Positions 49,056 to 60,106 of a DNA stretch of 64,000 nucleotides are shown here, piece by piece. Every line of letters starts with the position of its first letter. The stretch's first letter is position 1. The translations under genes were made by a program, and so were the position numbers. The DNA comes from Symbiodinium sp. CCMP2592 (Eukaryota; Sar; Dinophyceae; Suessiales; Symbiodiniaceae), in the NCBI GenBank assembly GCA_905221615.1, contig CAJNDT010000502.1, positions 248,001-312,000 on the forward strand, given 5' to 3'. The notes under the pieces are model-generated. The model was not told the DNA's origin. It saw only the letters and a program-made list of their open reading frames with translations, and searched no databases.

Positions 49056-49365
49056 AGTAGAGAGGCGAGATGGATTTTCCAGCGGCGCCCACCGGGCCGC
49101 CGCCCAAATTCCCGAACGAAATCCCCGAGGCGGAGGCCTTGCGTGGGGTTTCGTAGGGGAACTTCAGAAATTTGGGTTCCTTAAAGGGATCCATAAGGGG
49201 TTTTGTAGGGTTTCTTAAGGGAACTTCAGAGTTTGGGTCTACGGTTTACCCGGACCTCTTGAGTTTAGGGGTTAGGGGTTTAGGGTTTAACTCCTACACA
49301 AGAAACCCTGGTAAAACTCGTTTGAGGCCCCTCTTAAACATAGAGCCCTTCTGAACCCATTTTAA
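49056..49365. other. Spacer, nothing recognised
   Basis: Short GGGATCCATAAGGGG-type units. No supported gene. Confidence 0.4.
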
Positions 49366-49473
49366 CTTACCTTAACCTCCCAAAACCTACTTTTTTGTAG
49401 GGTCCCTATATTTTCCGTATTAGGGTGTATAATAAGAGCCTACAAAAAGTAGGGTTTGGTAGTTTAAGGTAGA
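49366..49473. mobile_element. Palindromic MITE-like element, family N
   Basis: Left TTACCTTAACCTCCCAAAAC and CCTACTTTTTTGTAGGG; right CCTACAAAAAGTAGGGTTTG and GTAGTTTAAGGTAG. Fragments recur at 57831-57873 and 63924-63950. Confidence 0.85.
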
Positions 49474-50233
49474 GCTCTTGTAGGAACCCTGACAAGAAGG
49501 CCCCTAAAGCCCTAAACCTTAAGCCCTTATGTAACCCTTCCAGGGAGTCGGGTGGGTTCTGCAGGTGCTGGCAGTGTCGGCAATGCGATCACACCGCCTC
49601 TTGGACCTGTCACATAGGGTTTAGTAAACCTGAGTCCTGTATTACAAGCCTAAACCCTGAACCCTAAATCCTAAACCCTAAACCCTATAGGCCCAAAAGG
49701 AACTTTAAGCCTTAAGCCCGCAAGGCTTCCAAAAATGCCAGTACGAACATGTCGGCAAATGGCCGATGAAGCTAGAACCATTATAGAGCGCGAAAGATGG
49801 AACGACGGCCGCATCTAGGCAAAAGGCGCAGCGAGCCTTAGCAAGCCCTCGGCCCTAAACCGGACACCTTAAACCCGAAAGCTCAAGGCATCGGCCGCCC
49901 ACCTACCTTGGGCTGGTTCGGGACCCCCTCCAAAATGTTGCAGTACCCCTAACTTTCGGAAACCCTAGACCCTGCTAGAGCCCTTAAAAGGAACCCCTTA
50001 TAGTATCCGTTTACTAACCCATAAAGGGTACCCTAAGGTACCCCTACTTTTCGAAACTCCCAAATGGGCCAGCCCAAGACTGCCTTGCGACCGTTCCGTA
50101 CTTCCATAGGCAGGCTTTCACAGCTCGCAATGGTACGATGCGCTCGGCACGACCTTGTCTGTCACCGCTCTACGGCAAACCCTACACGACAAACCCTGAA
50201 CACCTAAAGCCCAAACCTTCGTCTTCCACCCTC
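49474..50233. other. Spacer with family B fragments
   Basis: ACTTTCGGAAACCC (49949) and GGTACCCCTACTTTTCGAAAC (50038) are family B right ends. A CCCTAAA patch is at 49655-49690. No supported gene. Confidence 0.45.
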
Positions 50234-50342
50234 CTAGGATGCCCAGTAGTACCCTTATTCCCTTTTTGTAGTCTTACGTTCCTTATAAAGTTGCCCAATA
50301 TCAAAAGGGAGCCCTTTCTATTCCCAGGTTGCTGGGAACCCT
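50234..50342. mobile_element. Palindromic MITE-like element, family H
   Basis: AGGATGCCCAGTAGTACCC to CCAGGTTGCTGGG; otherwise close to the 20.5- and 21.0-kb copies. Confidence 0.8.
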
Positions 50343-50837
50343 ACATCCCTAAACCCTAATCCCTAAAACCGCTAAGCCCTAAACCCTAAAACCCCTAATC
50401 CCGAAAACCCCTGAAAGCCCTAATCCTAGTTCATCCTAGCCTCAGGCTCCTCCATTTCAAATTCGGCTCCGTCTTCGGCGAAATCATCGATGAAACAGAG
50501 CGCCTTCGGGCGACTGCTTGAGGTCACCGGGCGGCGATTGGGGTTTGCTGCAGGGGTGTGTGGCCTTTATGGGCTTAGGGGCTTCAGGCTGTATCTTAAC
50601 CTCAAATGACGTATCTTTTGAAGGACTTACATAAAGCACTCATATGAGGGAACCTTCAAAAAAGTTGGGGTGCAGGTAGGGATTAGAGGTTGAAAAGTCT
50701 ATGATGTTTAGCCGGGGGGCCGCAGAAGATCCGGATTATCATGACAAGCTTCACCCAAGTAGGACCTAGAGTAGGCCCTTATTCCCTATTTTAGGGTTCA
50801 GGTTCCCTTATAAGCCCCCCTAGGTTACTCTTAGGTC
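50343..50837. other. Spacer with family H-like fragment
   Basis: CCCTAAA words at 50345-50420 and an H-like fragment at 50768-50832 (TAGGCCCTTATTCCC). No supported gene. Confidence 0.4.
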
Positions 50838-50950
50838 TAGTGGAGGATCATAGGACTTAGGAAGTAAGGTTATAAGTACCTTAATTGGGGTTATAAGTTT
50901 GGCTACCTTACTTATAACCCTAGTTACTAAGTCCCATGATCCTCTAAGTA
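50838..50950. mobile_element. Palindromic MITE-like element, family A
   Basis: AGTGGAGGATCATAGGACTT to CTAAGTCCCATGATCCTCTA, consensus-like interior in inverse orientation. Confidence 0.9.
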
Positions 50951-51596
50951 AGCGCATCCGATTACCAGCGAAGCCATGCCCTAACCACGATAATGAACAC
51001 TAGGATCCCATTTCGGGTCTTAGTGTGTGTTGGGCTTAGGCTCTCAAAGCATCGGTGCCCCAACCATGTTGACGCCCACTGGGTTTAGCCGGTACGTATC
51101 CTTTACGTGTGAAGACATCGGAGACTTTGTCGGGCGTAGTTGGGGCTACAAGACTCAGTGCAACTACTGTGTTGCAAGGTGGTGCCAAAACCCTAAACCC
51201 TAAACGCTTTAGGGTTTGCCCAACACCGCAAGCCCGCTGACCTTCCTAAATACATCGGAGCTCGAGTCACGGACTTCAAACCTGAATAAGAAAGGGGTCA
51301 TGGAGTTCTGTAGCCCTCGATAGCTTACTTTTCCGAAAAGGACTGCACAAAGGGAAACATAATAACTAGTCCCCAAGATCTAAACCCAGAGTTTTGTTGG
51401 CAATGGGGTGTAGGCTTCATGGGTGTGCGGGGCGCGATACTTAGATTACGCGTATGGCTACGGCTTACGACTTTGAAATCTCAGCAACAAGAAAGACCTT
51501 TCTTCAAATTTGTTGCACGTAATTGAATTCGTGGTCGATGTTGCGGCCACGGCTGATGCTGACGAGAGCGAAAGTGGTTAGGACGGCGAGACGACC
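50951..51596. other. Spacer, nothing recognised
   Basis: Unique-looking DNA. No supported gene. Confidence 0.35.
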
Positions 51597-51735
51597 ATGA
51601 TGACATGCGTGATCATCATCACCAGCATCATCATCGTCATCATCTTCATCATCATCATCATCACCATCATCTTCACCACCATCGTCGCCATCATCGCCAT
51701 TATGATCATGCTGGTCATGATGACATTGGTCATGT
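51597..51735. repeat. (CAT/CAC)n triplet repeat
   Basis: CATCAT and CACCATC words. Met/Asp- and Ile-rich frames are artefacts. Confidence 0.85.
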
Positions 51736-52157
51736 CGGTGGCCATTGGGGCCAGAAGCAAAATTAATCGCTATGACATCAGCTGGTGGTCCTGTCTTTAC
51801 AAAGTTCAGCTTGAGGAGCTCTTGTTTCTCCCCAGCAGCCTCATTGGACCACACCCGCACCCAAGCTTTCAAACCTGCAGCCGTACCCCGCAAGAGCCCT
51901 CTTGGTGATAGAGCTGAACATGCACGCACATCTCGGAAGCCGTGCCCCCTTAAATCTTGAACCCGCAGGCATGCCCTGCCCCACTAAAGCCTCAAACGAC
52001 GGCCAAGGAGCTCCAATCTCTGAAGGTGCAGTCGGGATTTCAGGGTTTAGTGTTTAGGTTTTAGGGGTATAGGATTTAGGGTTTAGGGTTTGCTGAGAGA
52101 GGTCGAGGGAATTCGGGTTTAACCCCAGGATGCTTGCCGGGGGTCGAAAGCACATGC
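51736..52157. other. Spacer, nothing recognised
   Basis: A TTTAGGG patch is at 52043-52090. No supported gene. Confidence 0.35.
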
Positions 52158-52376
52158 TACTTGAAGGCTCATGGGACGTAGTAAGTAAGGTTATAAGTAC
52201 TTTGATTGGGGTTATAAGTATAGTTACCTTACTTATAACCCTAGTTACTAAGTCCCATGATCCTCTAAGTACACCCCAAGACCCATATAGAACCTTTAAT
52301 AGTAACCCTTATAGATCCCTTTATAGGAACCCTCTAAGGGAACCCCAGTTACTAAGTCCCATGATCCTTTAAGTAG
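52158..52376. mobile_element. Composite family A unit
   Basis: A full element 52158-52271 (TACTTGAAGGCTCATGGGAC to GATCCTCTAAGTAC), then ACCCATATAGAACCTTTAAT and TATAGATCCCTTTATAGGAA, then a second right terminus CTAAGTCCCATGATCCTTTA. It is the mirror image of the 29.5- and 59.5-kb composites. Confidence 0.88.
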
Positions 52377-52464
52377 GCACTTTTCAAGCTGTGTCCTTCC
52401 CTGTCTCGGCCCTTCTGCTCTTGGCGACCCATTGGCCTAAACTCCCAAACTAACCCACGATTTT

Positions 52465-52882
52465 GGGGGTTTAGGGTTTTAGGGTTTAGGGTTTTAGGGT
52501 TTAGGGTTTTAGGGTTTAGGGTTTTAGGGTTTAGGGTTTTAGGGTTTAGGGTTTTAGGGTTTAGGGTTTTAGGGTTTAGGGGGTTTTAGGGTTTAGGGTT
52601 TTAGGGTTTAGGGTTTTAGGGTTTAGGGTTTTAGGGTTTAGGGTTTTAGGGTTTAGGGTTTTAGGGTTTAGGGTTTTAGGGTTTTAGGGTTTAGGGTTTT
52701 AGGGTTTAGGGTTTTAGGGTTTAGGGTTTTAGGGTTTAGGGTTTTAGGGTTTAGGGTTTTAGGGTTTAGGGTTTTAGGGTTTAGGGTTTTAGGGGTTTAG
52801 GGTTTTAGGGTTTAGGGTTTTAGGGTTTAGGGTTTTAGGGTTTAGGGTTTTAGGGTTTAGGGTTTTAGGGTTTAGGGTTCTA
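52465..52882 (+). repeat. ~420-bp telomere-like array with 15-bp higher-order unit
   Basis: A regular alternation of TTTAGGG and TTTTAGGG gives a 15-bp unit repeated about 27 times with very few exceptions (near 52580, 52680 and 52792). Real telomeres of this type would be plain heptamers. Confidence 0.95.
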
Positions 52883-53150
52883 GGATTTTACCCTAAACCC
52901 GCAGCCCACGAGCTTCAACCGTAAAAGCTCAACCTGCAATACCTAAACCCCGGTTTAGGGTGTTTAGGATCCAGAGTTTAGGGCTTAGACAAGCTCCAAC
53001 CTAAAAAACTAAGCCCGTAATCCCGAAACCCCAAGCCGTTCTGGGCACGGGAGGGCTCTGCAGGGTTTCCTATGGGTGTATGAGGGTTTCGCGCAGGATC
53101 AGAGCCCCTTTCATCTTAGGAAGGTGCACCTTGAATACTCTAGCAGCGGT
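52883..53150. other. Spacer, nothing recognised
   Basis: No supported gene. Confidence 0.35.
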
Positions 53151-53279
53151 ATCCCAGACCCCCGGGAGGATCTAGAAAGTAGATCCCCTAATTTGGGGCC
53201 CTATATTTCTCAGGGTACTTTATAGGAACCCCCATTAAGGGATCTACTTTTTGGATCCTCCAAAGGGGGGTCTGGGATT
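53151..53279. mobile_element. Palindromic MITE-like element, family M
   Basis: ATCCCAGACCCCC at the left and GGGGGGTCTGGGAT at the right; also paired are GAGGATCTAGAAAGTAGATC and GATCTACTTTTTGGATCCTC. Only copy in the window. Confidence 0.85.
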
Positions 53280-53922
53280 ATGTTGAAATCGATGTCACTT
53301 GTGTTGCTTAAGGGAGAGATGGAGGCCCAAGCGCCAGGCACTGCAAATGCAAGTCCTACCCTGGGAAGCCCTGAACCTCCACAACCCCAAGACCCTAAAG
53401 CCGCAAACCCTAAACTCTAAAGTTTTGGTTAACCTTTAGTTCCCCATGATACCCGACAAGTAGGGGTTTGCCACGAAGGATGCAAGCCCAAACTCTAGAC
53501 CCACGCCGCAAAGACAGAGACTCAGTAGACTTGAACCCTTGAACCCAAATCCTGACCCAGGGCATCCCCATCCCTCTAATCATAGCTTTTGGGCGCAGCT
53601 GCGGCGACTGGTTCCACTTTCGTCGGCAGATCAGATTCGCATCAACTCATCTGTCAAGACATGTTCGACCCAGCTTCATGCCCTCATTTCGAGGATTTTT
53701 CGTGGTTTCGATGTCCTCTTGCAGTGTTTTCTTCTATCCCCTGGCACTCTCGAGTTTCTTTTGCGACGCCCCAAGACCGAAACCCCTGTGTTAAGGGTTT
53801 CGGGTTCCTTCAAGCCTCAGCCTCCTGTTTGGACCCAGCCGAAGGAGAAGCTGCAGCATGCTACTTGACCTGGAGTGGTGATAGGCTTTGGTTCATGGTT
53901 GAGGGTTGAAGGCAGAGTTGCG
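53280..53922. other. Unique-looking block
   Basis: Includes the 22-bp match to 3238-3259 at 53445-53466. Overlapping 106- and 109-codon frames at 53539-53909 have no recognisable motif. Confidence 0.35.
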
Positions 53923-53926
53923 ATAT

Positions 53927-54027
53927 GGGTGGTTGTCAAAATTATGGTCCCTTTTTGGGTACCCTAAATATTAGGTGCCGTATTATAATAAGGACCCGGA
54001 AAGGGCTCCTAATTTTGACAACCACCC
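53927..54027. mobile_element. Palindromic MITE-like element, family F
   Basis: GGGTGGTTGTCAAAATTATG to TTTTGACAACCACCC, flanked by ATAT on both sides (53923-53926, 54028-54031). Confidence 0.92.
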
Positions 54028-54210
54028 ATATATTAGGTTCTGACTCCCGTAAACTCTTCCAGTTCAAGAGGACGGCCCTGCGAAATGGCTGTAAGGTAGG
54101 TCTTGTGGACCGTGAAAAACTCTAAACCCTAAACTGTTTCTGTCTGGGATTTCGATTGGGGTGAGGAGGTATATAACTCCTTTTCAAGGATCTGTTCAAG
54201 AATGCCTTAG

Positions 54211-54303
54211 AAGGCCCCCCCTGTAATAGTGGTATAATGGGAATATAATAGGGCCCTAGTATAATCCTTATAGTCACTATTGCACGGTGGGGGCAGCTTC
54301 TAA
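54211..54303. mobile_element. Palindromic MITE-like element, family I
   Basis: CCCCCCCTGTAATAGTGG to ACTATTGCACGGTGGGGGC. Confidence 0.85.
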
Positions 54304-54366
54304 AGAATGCCGCAAGCCTTGTGCTATCCTCTGAAACCCCTTCTTGAAAGGGGCAGTCAGAAAACC

Positions 54367-54504
54367 TACTTGGAGGGTCGGGGGACTTAGTAAGTAGGTA
54401 GGAAGTAGACTTATAAGTATTCTATAAAAGGGGCCCTAATTGGGGTTGTGGTACGTATAAGTCCCGAAAGTAACCAGTTACTAAGTCCCCCGACCCTCCA
54501 AGTA
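54367..54504. mobile_element. Palindromic MITE-like element, family A2
   Basis: TACTTGGAGGGTCGGGGGAC to GTCCCCCGACCCTCCAAGTA, perfect 20-bp ends, matching the 20.1-kb copy. Confidence 0.92.
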
Positions 54505-54571
54505 AGGTCTACCTAAAAGGTGCTACTTTTAAGGACCCTTGAAGATCCCTTAAAGGAGCCCTTATATCAAA

Positions 54572-54688
54572 GGGGAAAAGGAGGGACCCTTAATGGGGAC
54601 CCTTACCCTATAATGGGCTAGATAATGGGTATATAATAGCTGTATTAAGGGTATATACCTAGGGGTCCTTATTAAGGGTCCCTCCTTT
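54572..54688. mobile_element. Palindromic MITE-like element, family L
   Basis: GGGGAAAAGGAGGGACCC to GGGTCCCTCCTTT, followed by GATCCCTTAATGGAACCC-type units to 54780. Confidence 0.85.
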
Positions 54689-54921
54689 CAATTATAGATC
54701 CCTTAATGGAACCCTTATGGATCCCTTAAAGGAATACAGGAACCCTTATAGATCGCTTTATGGAACCCTTATGGATGGTAGATATCGGGCGCAGTGCTTG
54801 GAGATCCAAGCAGCCTACGTCGCCCTGTTTTTGCTGAGGCACATGAGTGTGAGCTTTTCCAGCTTCGCAGCGAGGTCACCACGTGGCAGTCTTTGCTATA
54901 CTTCTTTATGCAGGGCTCCTC

Positions 54922-55023
54922 CGGTTGATGATATAAATCCTGCATTACCCCTAATAAAAAATGCACCATCTTCCCCATAGTCTAGGGGTCAGAATGGTAG
55001 TGCAGGATTTATATCATCAACCG
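54922..55023. mobile_element. Palindromic MITE-like element, family D
   Basis: CGGTTGATGATATAAATCCT to AGGATTTATATCATCAACCG, perfect 20-bp ends. Confidence 0.93.
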
Positions 55024-55613
55024 TCTCAGTAGACTTTGAGCCCTGAACATTAAACAGCGCTATATAGACAACCCTCAACCTCACCGGGCGTAGTGTTGAA
55101 CTCAACTCTGAACCGAAAGCCCCGCAGTGCAGGGTTTTCGGGTTCGGAGATCGGATCGCTGCAACGTAAAACTTCAAACAAATGACGTAATAGAGGGGCA
55201 TGAAAAATTGCCTATACTTTTGTTTTCTCTTGAGGGGGGGTTCCTTGTTGTAGATATAGTAGTCCCAAAACCCTATATAAACTATTAAGCCCCTATATAA
55301 ACCTTGTACATACGAAGTCGATAAATAGAACTGTGTTTCTATTTTGTAAATCGCAAAGCTTCAGCCGAACACCGCCAAACCGGCACTCCTTACTACTGTT
55401 TTTGGCCCTGAAAAATTTCAATACTGTTCTTGAAGGTTTTCTTATTCTAGTAATGAATATAGTGCAGTCTACCCTTGTCTACCCCAAAGCCAAGTTCCAG
55501 TTTATTTAGGCCCCCACGTGACTGTTGATGGACAAGGTGCTGAATTACCCACCATACTAGGTTTCTACCATACTTCCCATAGGTTAAGGCACGCCTAGCC
55601 TGATCCATCACAT
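55024..55613. other. Spacer with a decayed family J element
   Basis: TTGCCTATACTTTTG and CCCAAAACCCTATATAAACT near 55210-55300 recall family J. No supported gene. Confidence 0.4.
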
Positions 55614-55700
55614 GGGAGTTTCCCAGAATAGGGAACCCTAATATAGCACCCTAAATAGTAGGATCCTTATTACAAGGTACCCCTGATTTTCGGAAACTCT
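55614..55700. mobile_element. Family B element, shortened
   Basis: GGGAGTTTCCCAGAATAGGG to TTTTCGGAAACTC with CACAT on both sides. About 15 bp shorter than the others in the right arm. Confidence 0.85.
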
Positions 55701-55791
55701 CACATCAGTCTCTCTCACCCAAACATGACCAAATTTCGAGGAGGCTTATCAATGTTTACCGCCACCCGGCCTCTTCTTTCAGGTTTCATAT

Positions 55792-55892
55792 GGGTGGTTG
55801 TCAAAATTATAACCCCTTTTTGGGGACCCTCAATATTAGGTGCCGTATTATATTAAGGACCCAAAAAGGGACCATAATTTTGACAACCACCC
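55792..55892. mobile_element. Palindromic MITE-like element, family F
   Basis: GGGTGGTTGTCAAAATTATA to TTTTGACAACCACCC, flanked by ATAT on both sides (55788-55791, 55893-55896). Confidence 0.92.
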
Positions 55893-56019
55893 ATATATAC
55901 ATGTAAAGGAATCATAGCAAGAGTCGGCCCAAACGATAGGTTTTGAAGAGCCAAGAACCAGCCTTGGACTCGAATCCACTCGCACCTGAACCCCCAAGTT
56001 TCCGCCCGATACTTTAGAA

Positions 56020-56103
56020 GGGGCCCCCACCCTGTAATAGTGGTATAATAGGAATATAATAGGGCCCGATTATAATCCTTATAGTCACCATTAAAGGGTG
56101 CTC
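56020..56103. mobile_element. Family I element with decayed right end
   Basis: GGGCCCCCACCCTGTAATAG at the left; the right end AGTCACCATTAAAGGGTG has lost the terminal G run. Confidence 0.8.
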
Positions 56104-56245
56104 TACAAGCTTACCTTGCGGTGTTTTTGATTTTGACCAAACCCACTATGAAAGAATGGGGATGATCCTCTAGATACCCCAACTAGAGAGCCGTATATAT
56201 TCTTCTAGCCCTATGGGATGTTCAATTGTATAGAGGTTGAGGGTT

Positions 56246-56364
56246 TACTTGAAGGGTCATGGGACTTAGTAAGGAGGTTATAATTGCGGTTACAGTTCCT
56301 TCAGGTGGGGTTATCCTAATTAGAACCGACTTCTAACTTCTAACCTTACGTACTAAGTCCCACG
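56246..56364. mobile_element. Family A element, variant interior
   Basis: TACTTGAAGGGTCATGGGAC to GTACTAAGTCCCACGA. The right end runs straight into a CCCTAAA array. Confidence 0.82.
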
Positions 56365-56572
56365 AACCCTAAACCCTAAACCCCTAAACCCTAAACCCCT
56401 AAACCCCTAAACCCTAAACCCCTAAACCCTAAACCCTAAACCCTAAACCCTAAACCCTAAACCCCTAAACCCCTAAACCCCTAAACCCTAAACCCCTAAC
56501 CCTAAACCCTAAACCCTAAACCCTAAACCCTAAACCCTAAACCCTAAACCCTAAACCCCTAACCCTAAGCTG
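56365..56572 (-). repeat. CCCTAAA array
   Basis: About 29 units of CCCTAAA with scattered CCCCTAAA. The array is homogeneous and in minus orientation. Confidence 0.95.
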
Positions 56573-56676
56573 CCGCGGTCGCAGGCCTCCATGGCACCGA
56601 GGAAGGTGGGGAGTACCGAGTCGCTCGTGCCGCCAAAGAAAGAGGTGGTGAAAGCAAGGCGCCTCCAGAGACGGTT

Positions 56677-56725
56677 TAAGGTTTAAGGTTTAGGGTTTAG
56701 GGTTTAGGGTTTAGGGTTTAGGGCA
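56677..56725 (+). repeat. Short TTTAGGG block between GGCGCCTCCAGAGA copies
   Basis: About six heptamers, flanked on both sides by the 16-bp direct repeat CAAGGCGCCTCCAGAG. Confidence 0.8.
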
Positions 56726-56756
56726 AGGCGCCTCCAGAGAGGGCTTAGGGACCCTG

Positions 56757-56894
56757 CTTTAGAGGATCATGGGGCTTAGTAACCGGGGTTATAAGTAAGG
56801 CGACTATACCTATAGCTACTTAAACTGAAACAAAAACACCGATTGAGGTACTTGTAACTTTATTTGATTACTGAGTCCCATGATTCTCCAAGTG
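56757..56894. mobile_element. Family A element, diverged
   Basis: TAGAGGATCATGGGGCTTAG to TGAGTCCCATGATTCTCCAA. The interior carries an A-rich insertion (AACTGAAACAAAAAC). Confidence 0.82.
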
Positions 56895-58515
56895 GTGGGT
56901 TTAGGGTGGAGGGTTCCCTAAGCTTTAAGCCTACACCCCGAACCCTAGTGGGTTTAGTCAAACGGGTTCTAGAAGGGTACTACACACGTTTAGGGTTTCT
57001 TCAAAAGGGTTGTAGAAGGGTGCTGTGTTCGGGGTTAAGGCTTTTTAGGGTTCAGGGCGGAAGTGTTGCGGCCCTCCCGACTATATACATCCCCGATTGT
57101 GTGCAAGCAGCAGAGAGCTAGCTCCATAAAGGAGCTCCTTACAATTCTATGTGTATCCGGGTAGGATTTCGGGTTTGGGGTTTAGGGCTGCATGCAATGT
57201 TGTTAAAGGCTTGACAGGCTGTTCGTAGCTTTTGAAATGAAATTTTAGTAGTTTGTATTTCAGACTAGGGTACCTAAGACAGGGATGCAACAATATCAGC
57301 TTCCTGCCATTCGGGGCTTATGAGGGTCCCGTATTTTCTGCAGCGCGCTCACCTAACCTGTTACAGTCTTGTGTTCTTCGGGCTCCAGGGGTTCCGGCTT
57401 CAGGGATTTTGGTGTGTTGCGTACTTGAGCTTGGGGGGTTAGGGTTAGGGGTTTAGGGTTTAGGGTTGAGGGTTGAGGGTTCGGCACGCAACAGCCTCCC
57501 CAGTCAGTTTGTCCGGACAAGTTCGCCAGCATAATGTGCTGACGCCGGGGGGCAAGAAACAGGCCCAATACGTCCCTGGTTGCCATCAAACCTCTGGGAA
57601 GCGGAGTTGAGCTGTGCAGAAGACAGAGAAAACTTTGACGGTTTCCGCACCTTCCCCAATTGCTCACCCACAAGTATGAAGCCTATAAATCCCAACACCC
57701 ATGCTTAGGGTTCAGGCTTCAGACTCGTTGGTTGATTGGACCCTCAGACCTTAAACTCTGGACTCGAAGCTCTACCACCTAGACCCTCAATCCTAAAGCC
57801 CTGCCTTGACCTACCCAAATATGAACTTTATAGGGACCCTCCAAAAAGTAGGTTTTGGAGGTGAAGGTAATCCCTAAACTCTAAACCACCTGCGTCGATA
57901 GGTCCGTGTCCTATGGCGATGCACTGTCGAAAGAGGATCCGCCCTCGAAGGAGGTGGAGCTGCCTGTGACGCTGCAGCCCCTCCTTGGCACAGGTATTCA
58001 TCTATTCGGAGCTTTGGGGTTTAATTGGGTTTGGTTTAGGGTTGGCACATGTATTCGTGTTGAGGGTTTTGTTGAGTTTGGGCAGGTTTTAGGGTTTTGA
58101 TGGGTTTGGGGTGTATGGGCTTAGGGTTTTTTCGGGTTTAGGATTCAAGGCATCCCTGGCGAATGTGAGGTTTCTTTGGAGCTGCAGGGTTTGCAGCGTC
58201 AGCCTAGGGACCCGGGATGGAGTTCTGGATTTCGGACCCAGGGTCAATCATGGAGAACCTTAGGGGGGGTAGGGGCCCTTAATGCCCATAATAAGGACCT
58301 AATAGGGCCTATTTGAGGAAGTAGTCCCACGGCTCCAATTTCAGAGGCGCATTACGTGTTCTTTTTAAGGGTTTAAGGTTGAGGTTATATGGGTTTAGGG
58401 TTTGGGATCCGATTCCGATACCCGCGAAGGAACGAAGCAGTCCTGGCCTAGGCCCCTTGGTGCTGGCTTGTGGGGACCTTCCATCCTCAGGGCAAAAGGT
58501 TCAACCGCAGCCATA
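56895..58515. other. Mostly unique-looking block
   Basis: Contains TTTAGGG words at 57425-57480 and 58015-58145 and a family N fragment at 57831-57873 (CAAAAAGTAGGTTTTGGAGG). Small frames up to 106 codons have no recognisable domain. Confidence 0.4.
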
Positions 58516-58517
58516 CC

Positions 58518-58621
58518 CAGAGACTCCAATATCCTTTTATTAAGGATTATTCCTTAAATCATATTAGGGATCCTATTATAATTTAAGGAATATTCCTGAA
58601 TTAAGGAATATTGGAGTCTCT
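58518..58621. mobile_element. Palindromic MITE-like element, family K
   Basis: AGAGACTCCAATATCCTTTT to AAGGAATATTGGAGTCTCT. Confidence 0.9.
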
Positions 58622-58623
58622 CG

Positions 58624-58835
58624 GTACTTGGAGGATCATGGGACTTAATGAAAAAGGTTATAACTACCTTAATTGGGCTTTTAGGTAGTTGTAAATACCA
58701 TTACCTTACTTCTCACCCCAGTTACTAAGTCCCATGATCCCCTAAATACCCCCAAAGACCCATATAGAACCCTTAATAGTAGCCCTCATAGATCGCTCTT
58801 AAAGGAGCCCTTTAAGGGAACCCCAGGTACTAAGT
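58624..58835. mobile_element. Composite family A unit
   Basis: Full element 58624-58748 followed by ACCCATATAGAACCCTTAAT and TAGATCGCTCTTAAAGGAGC, ending in the decayed terminus TACTAAGTCCC. Confidence 0.85.
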
Positions 58836-58850
58836 CCCTAAGGTAGGCTC

Positions 58851-58965
58851 TACTTAAAGGACCATGGGACTTAGTAACTAAGGTTATAAGTAAGGTAACT
58901 ATACTTATAACCCCAATTAAGGTACTTATAACCTTACTTACTAAGTCCCAGGATCCTCCAAGTAG
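58851..58965. mobile_element. Palindromic MITE-like element, family A, near consensus
   Basis: TACTTAAAGGACCATGGGAC to GTCCCAGGATCCTCCAAGTA. The interior GGTTATAAGTAAGGTAACTA and its partner GTACTTATAACCTTACTTAC are intact. Confidence 0.93.
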
Positions 58966-59080
58966 ATCCCAAAGCCAACATCCGAAACCCCAAATGGCCA
59001 GATCCCAGCCATCCTGAGATTCTCAAACAGAGCCCTCGGCCCTAAGCAGGGTTCAGGGTTTAGGGCCCTAAGCCCTAAAT

Positions 59081-59174
59081 GTAGAAACCTGCTTAAGAAA
59101 CCTTGGGTCGTTCCTTGCATGAGTCCTACTATGTTGGGGTTATAGGCACAAGGTTTCTTAATCAGGTTCCTACA
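59081..59174. mobile_element. Palindromic MITE-like element, family E
   Basis: GTAGAAACCTGCTTAAGAAA to TTTCTTAATCAGGTTCCTAC. Confidence 0.88.
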
Positions 59175-59300
59175 TCAACCCTAAACTAAATCCTAAGCCC
59201 TAAACCCTCAACCCTACAAACCCTAAACTCTGAACCCTAGACCCTACAAACCCTAAACCCTAATCCTAAACCCCGAACCCTAAACCCTACAAACCCTGAA
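59175..59300 (-). repeat. CCCTAAA-like block
   Basis: CCCTAAAC, CCCTACAAA and CCCTGAAC words. Confidence 0.65.
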
Positions 59301-59510
59301 GCAAACAGCCTTTTTTCGCAAAGCGAAGGTCTTCCGATGGAAGAGCTTCAGATGGCAAGTTGAGTAAGGCTCCCCTGCCGGGGTTCCTTGAAGGGCTCCG
59401 TCTAGGGGATCCCTTAAGGGCTCCTTTAAGGGCATCCTTTCAGACCCCTTTTAAAGGATCCTTTAAGGGATCTATATGCAAGATGAAGGTTCCCAACAGT
59501 TCTGGGGTTT

Positions 59511-59787
59511 CGGGTTTCTAGAGGATCATGGGAGTTAGTAACTAGGGCCTAGGGTTCTTTTAAGGGGTTCCTTTAAGGGATCTATGAGGGCTACTAGTAA
59601 GGGTTCTATATGGGTATTGAGGGTATACTTAGAGGATCATGGGAGTTAGTAACTAGGGTTATAAGTTGTTAACTATACTTATAACTACTTATAGCCCTAA
59701 TTAAGGTACTTATAACCTTACTCACTAAATAGCCCTAATTAAGGTACTTATAACCTTACTCACTAAGTCCCATGATCCTCCAAGTAG
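59511..59787. mobile_element. Composite family A unit with internal duplication
   Basis: Solitary terminus GGATCATGGGAGTTAGTAAC (59522), then GGATCTATGAGGGCTACTAG and AAGGGTTCTATATGGGT, then a full element from 59626. Within it TAGCCCTAATTAAGGTACTT and the following TATAACCTTACTCACTAA occur twice in tandem. Confidence 0.88.
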
Positions 59788-60105
59788 ACCCCAAGCCCCA
59801 AATGTCTTGGGGCAGACCAACTCGGCTCGCTCGCGGACGGTGACGGGACAGCTGATGCAGTCGGTGAAGAGGATCAGTGCCTGGGCTTACTTTGAGGGAT
59901 TTAGGGTTAGGGGTTAAATTCTAGGGTTTAGGCTTTCGGGTTTAGGGTTTCGGGTTTAATTAGGGTTTCGGGTTCCCTAAACCCTAAACCTAAGAGGACG
60001 GTGCCATGTTGGGGCGACTCTCGGGGATGTGTTTACAGATTTATCAAAGCGCTTCGAGACTTGTCACGGGGAGTGTGGCAGATACTTTGCTGGGTGCTGG
60101 TATTG
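59788..60105. other. Spacer, nothing recognised
   Basis: TTTAGGG-like words at 59900-59990. No supported gene. Confidence 0.4.
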
Positions 60106-60106
60106 T

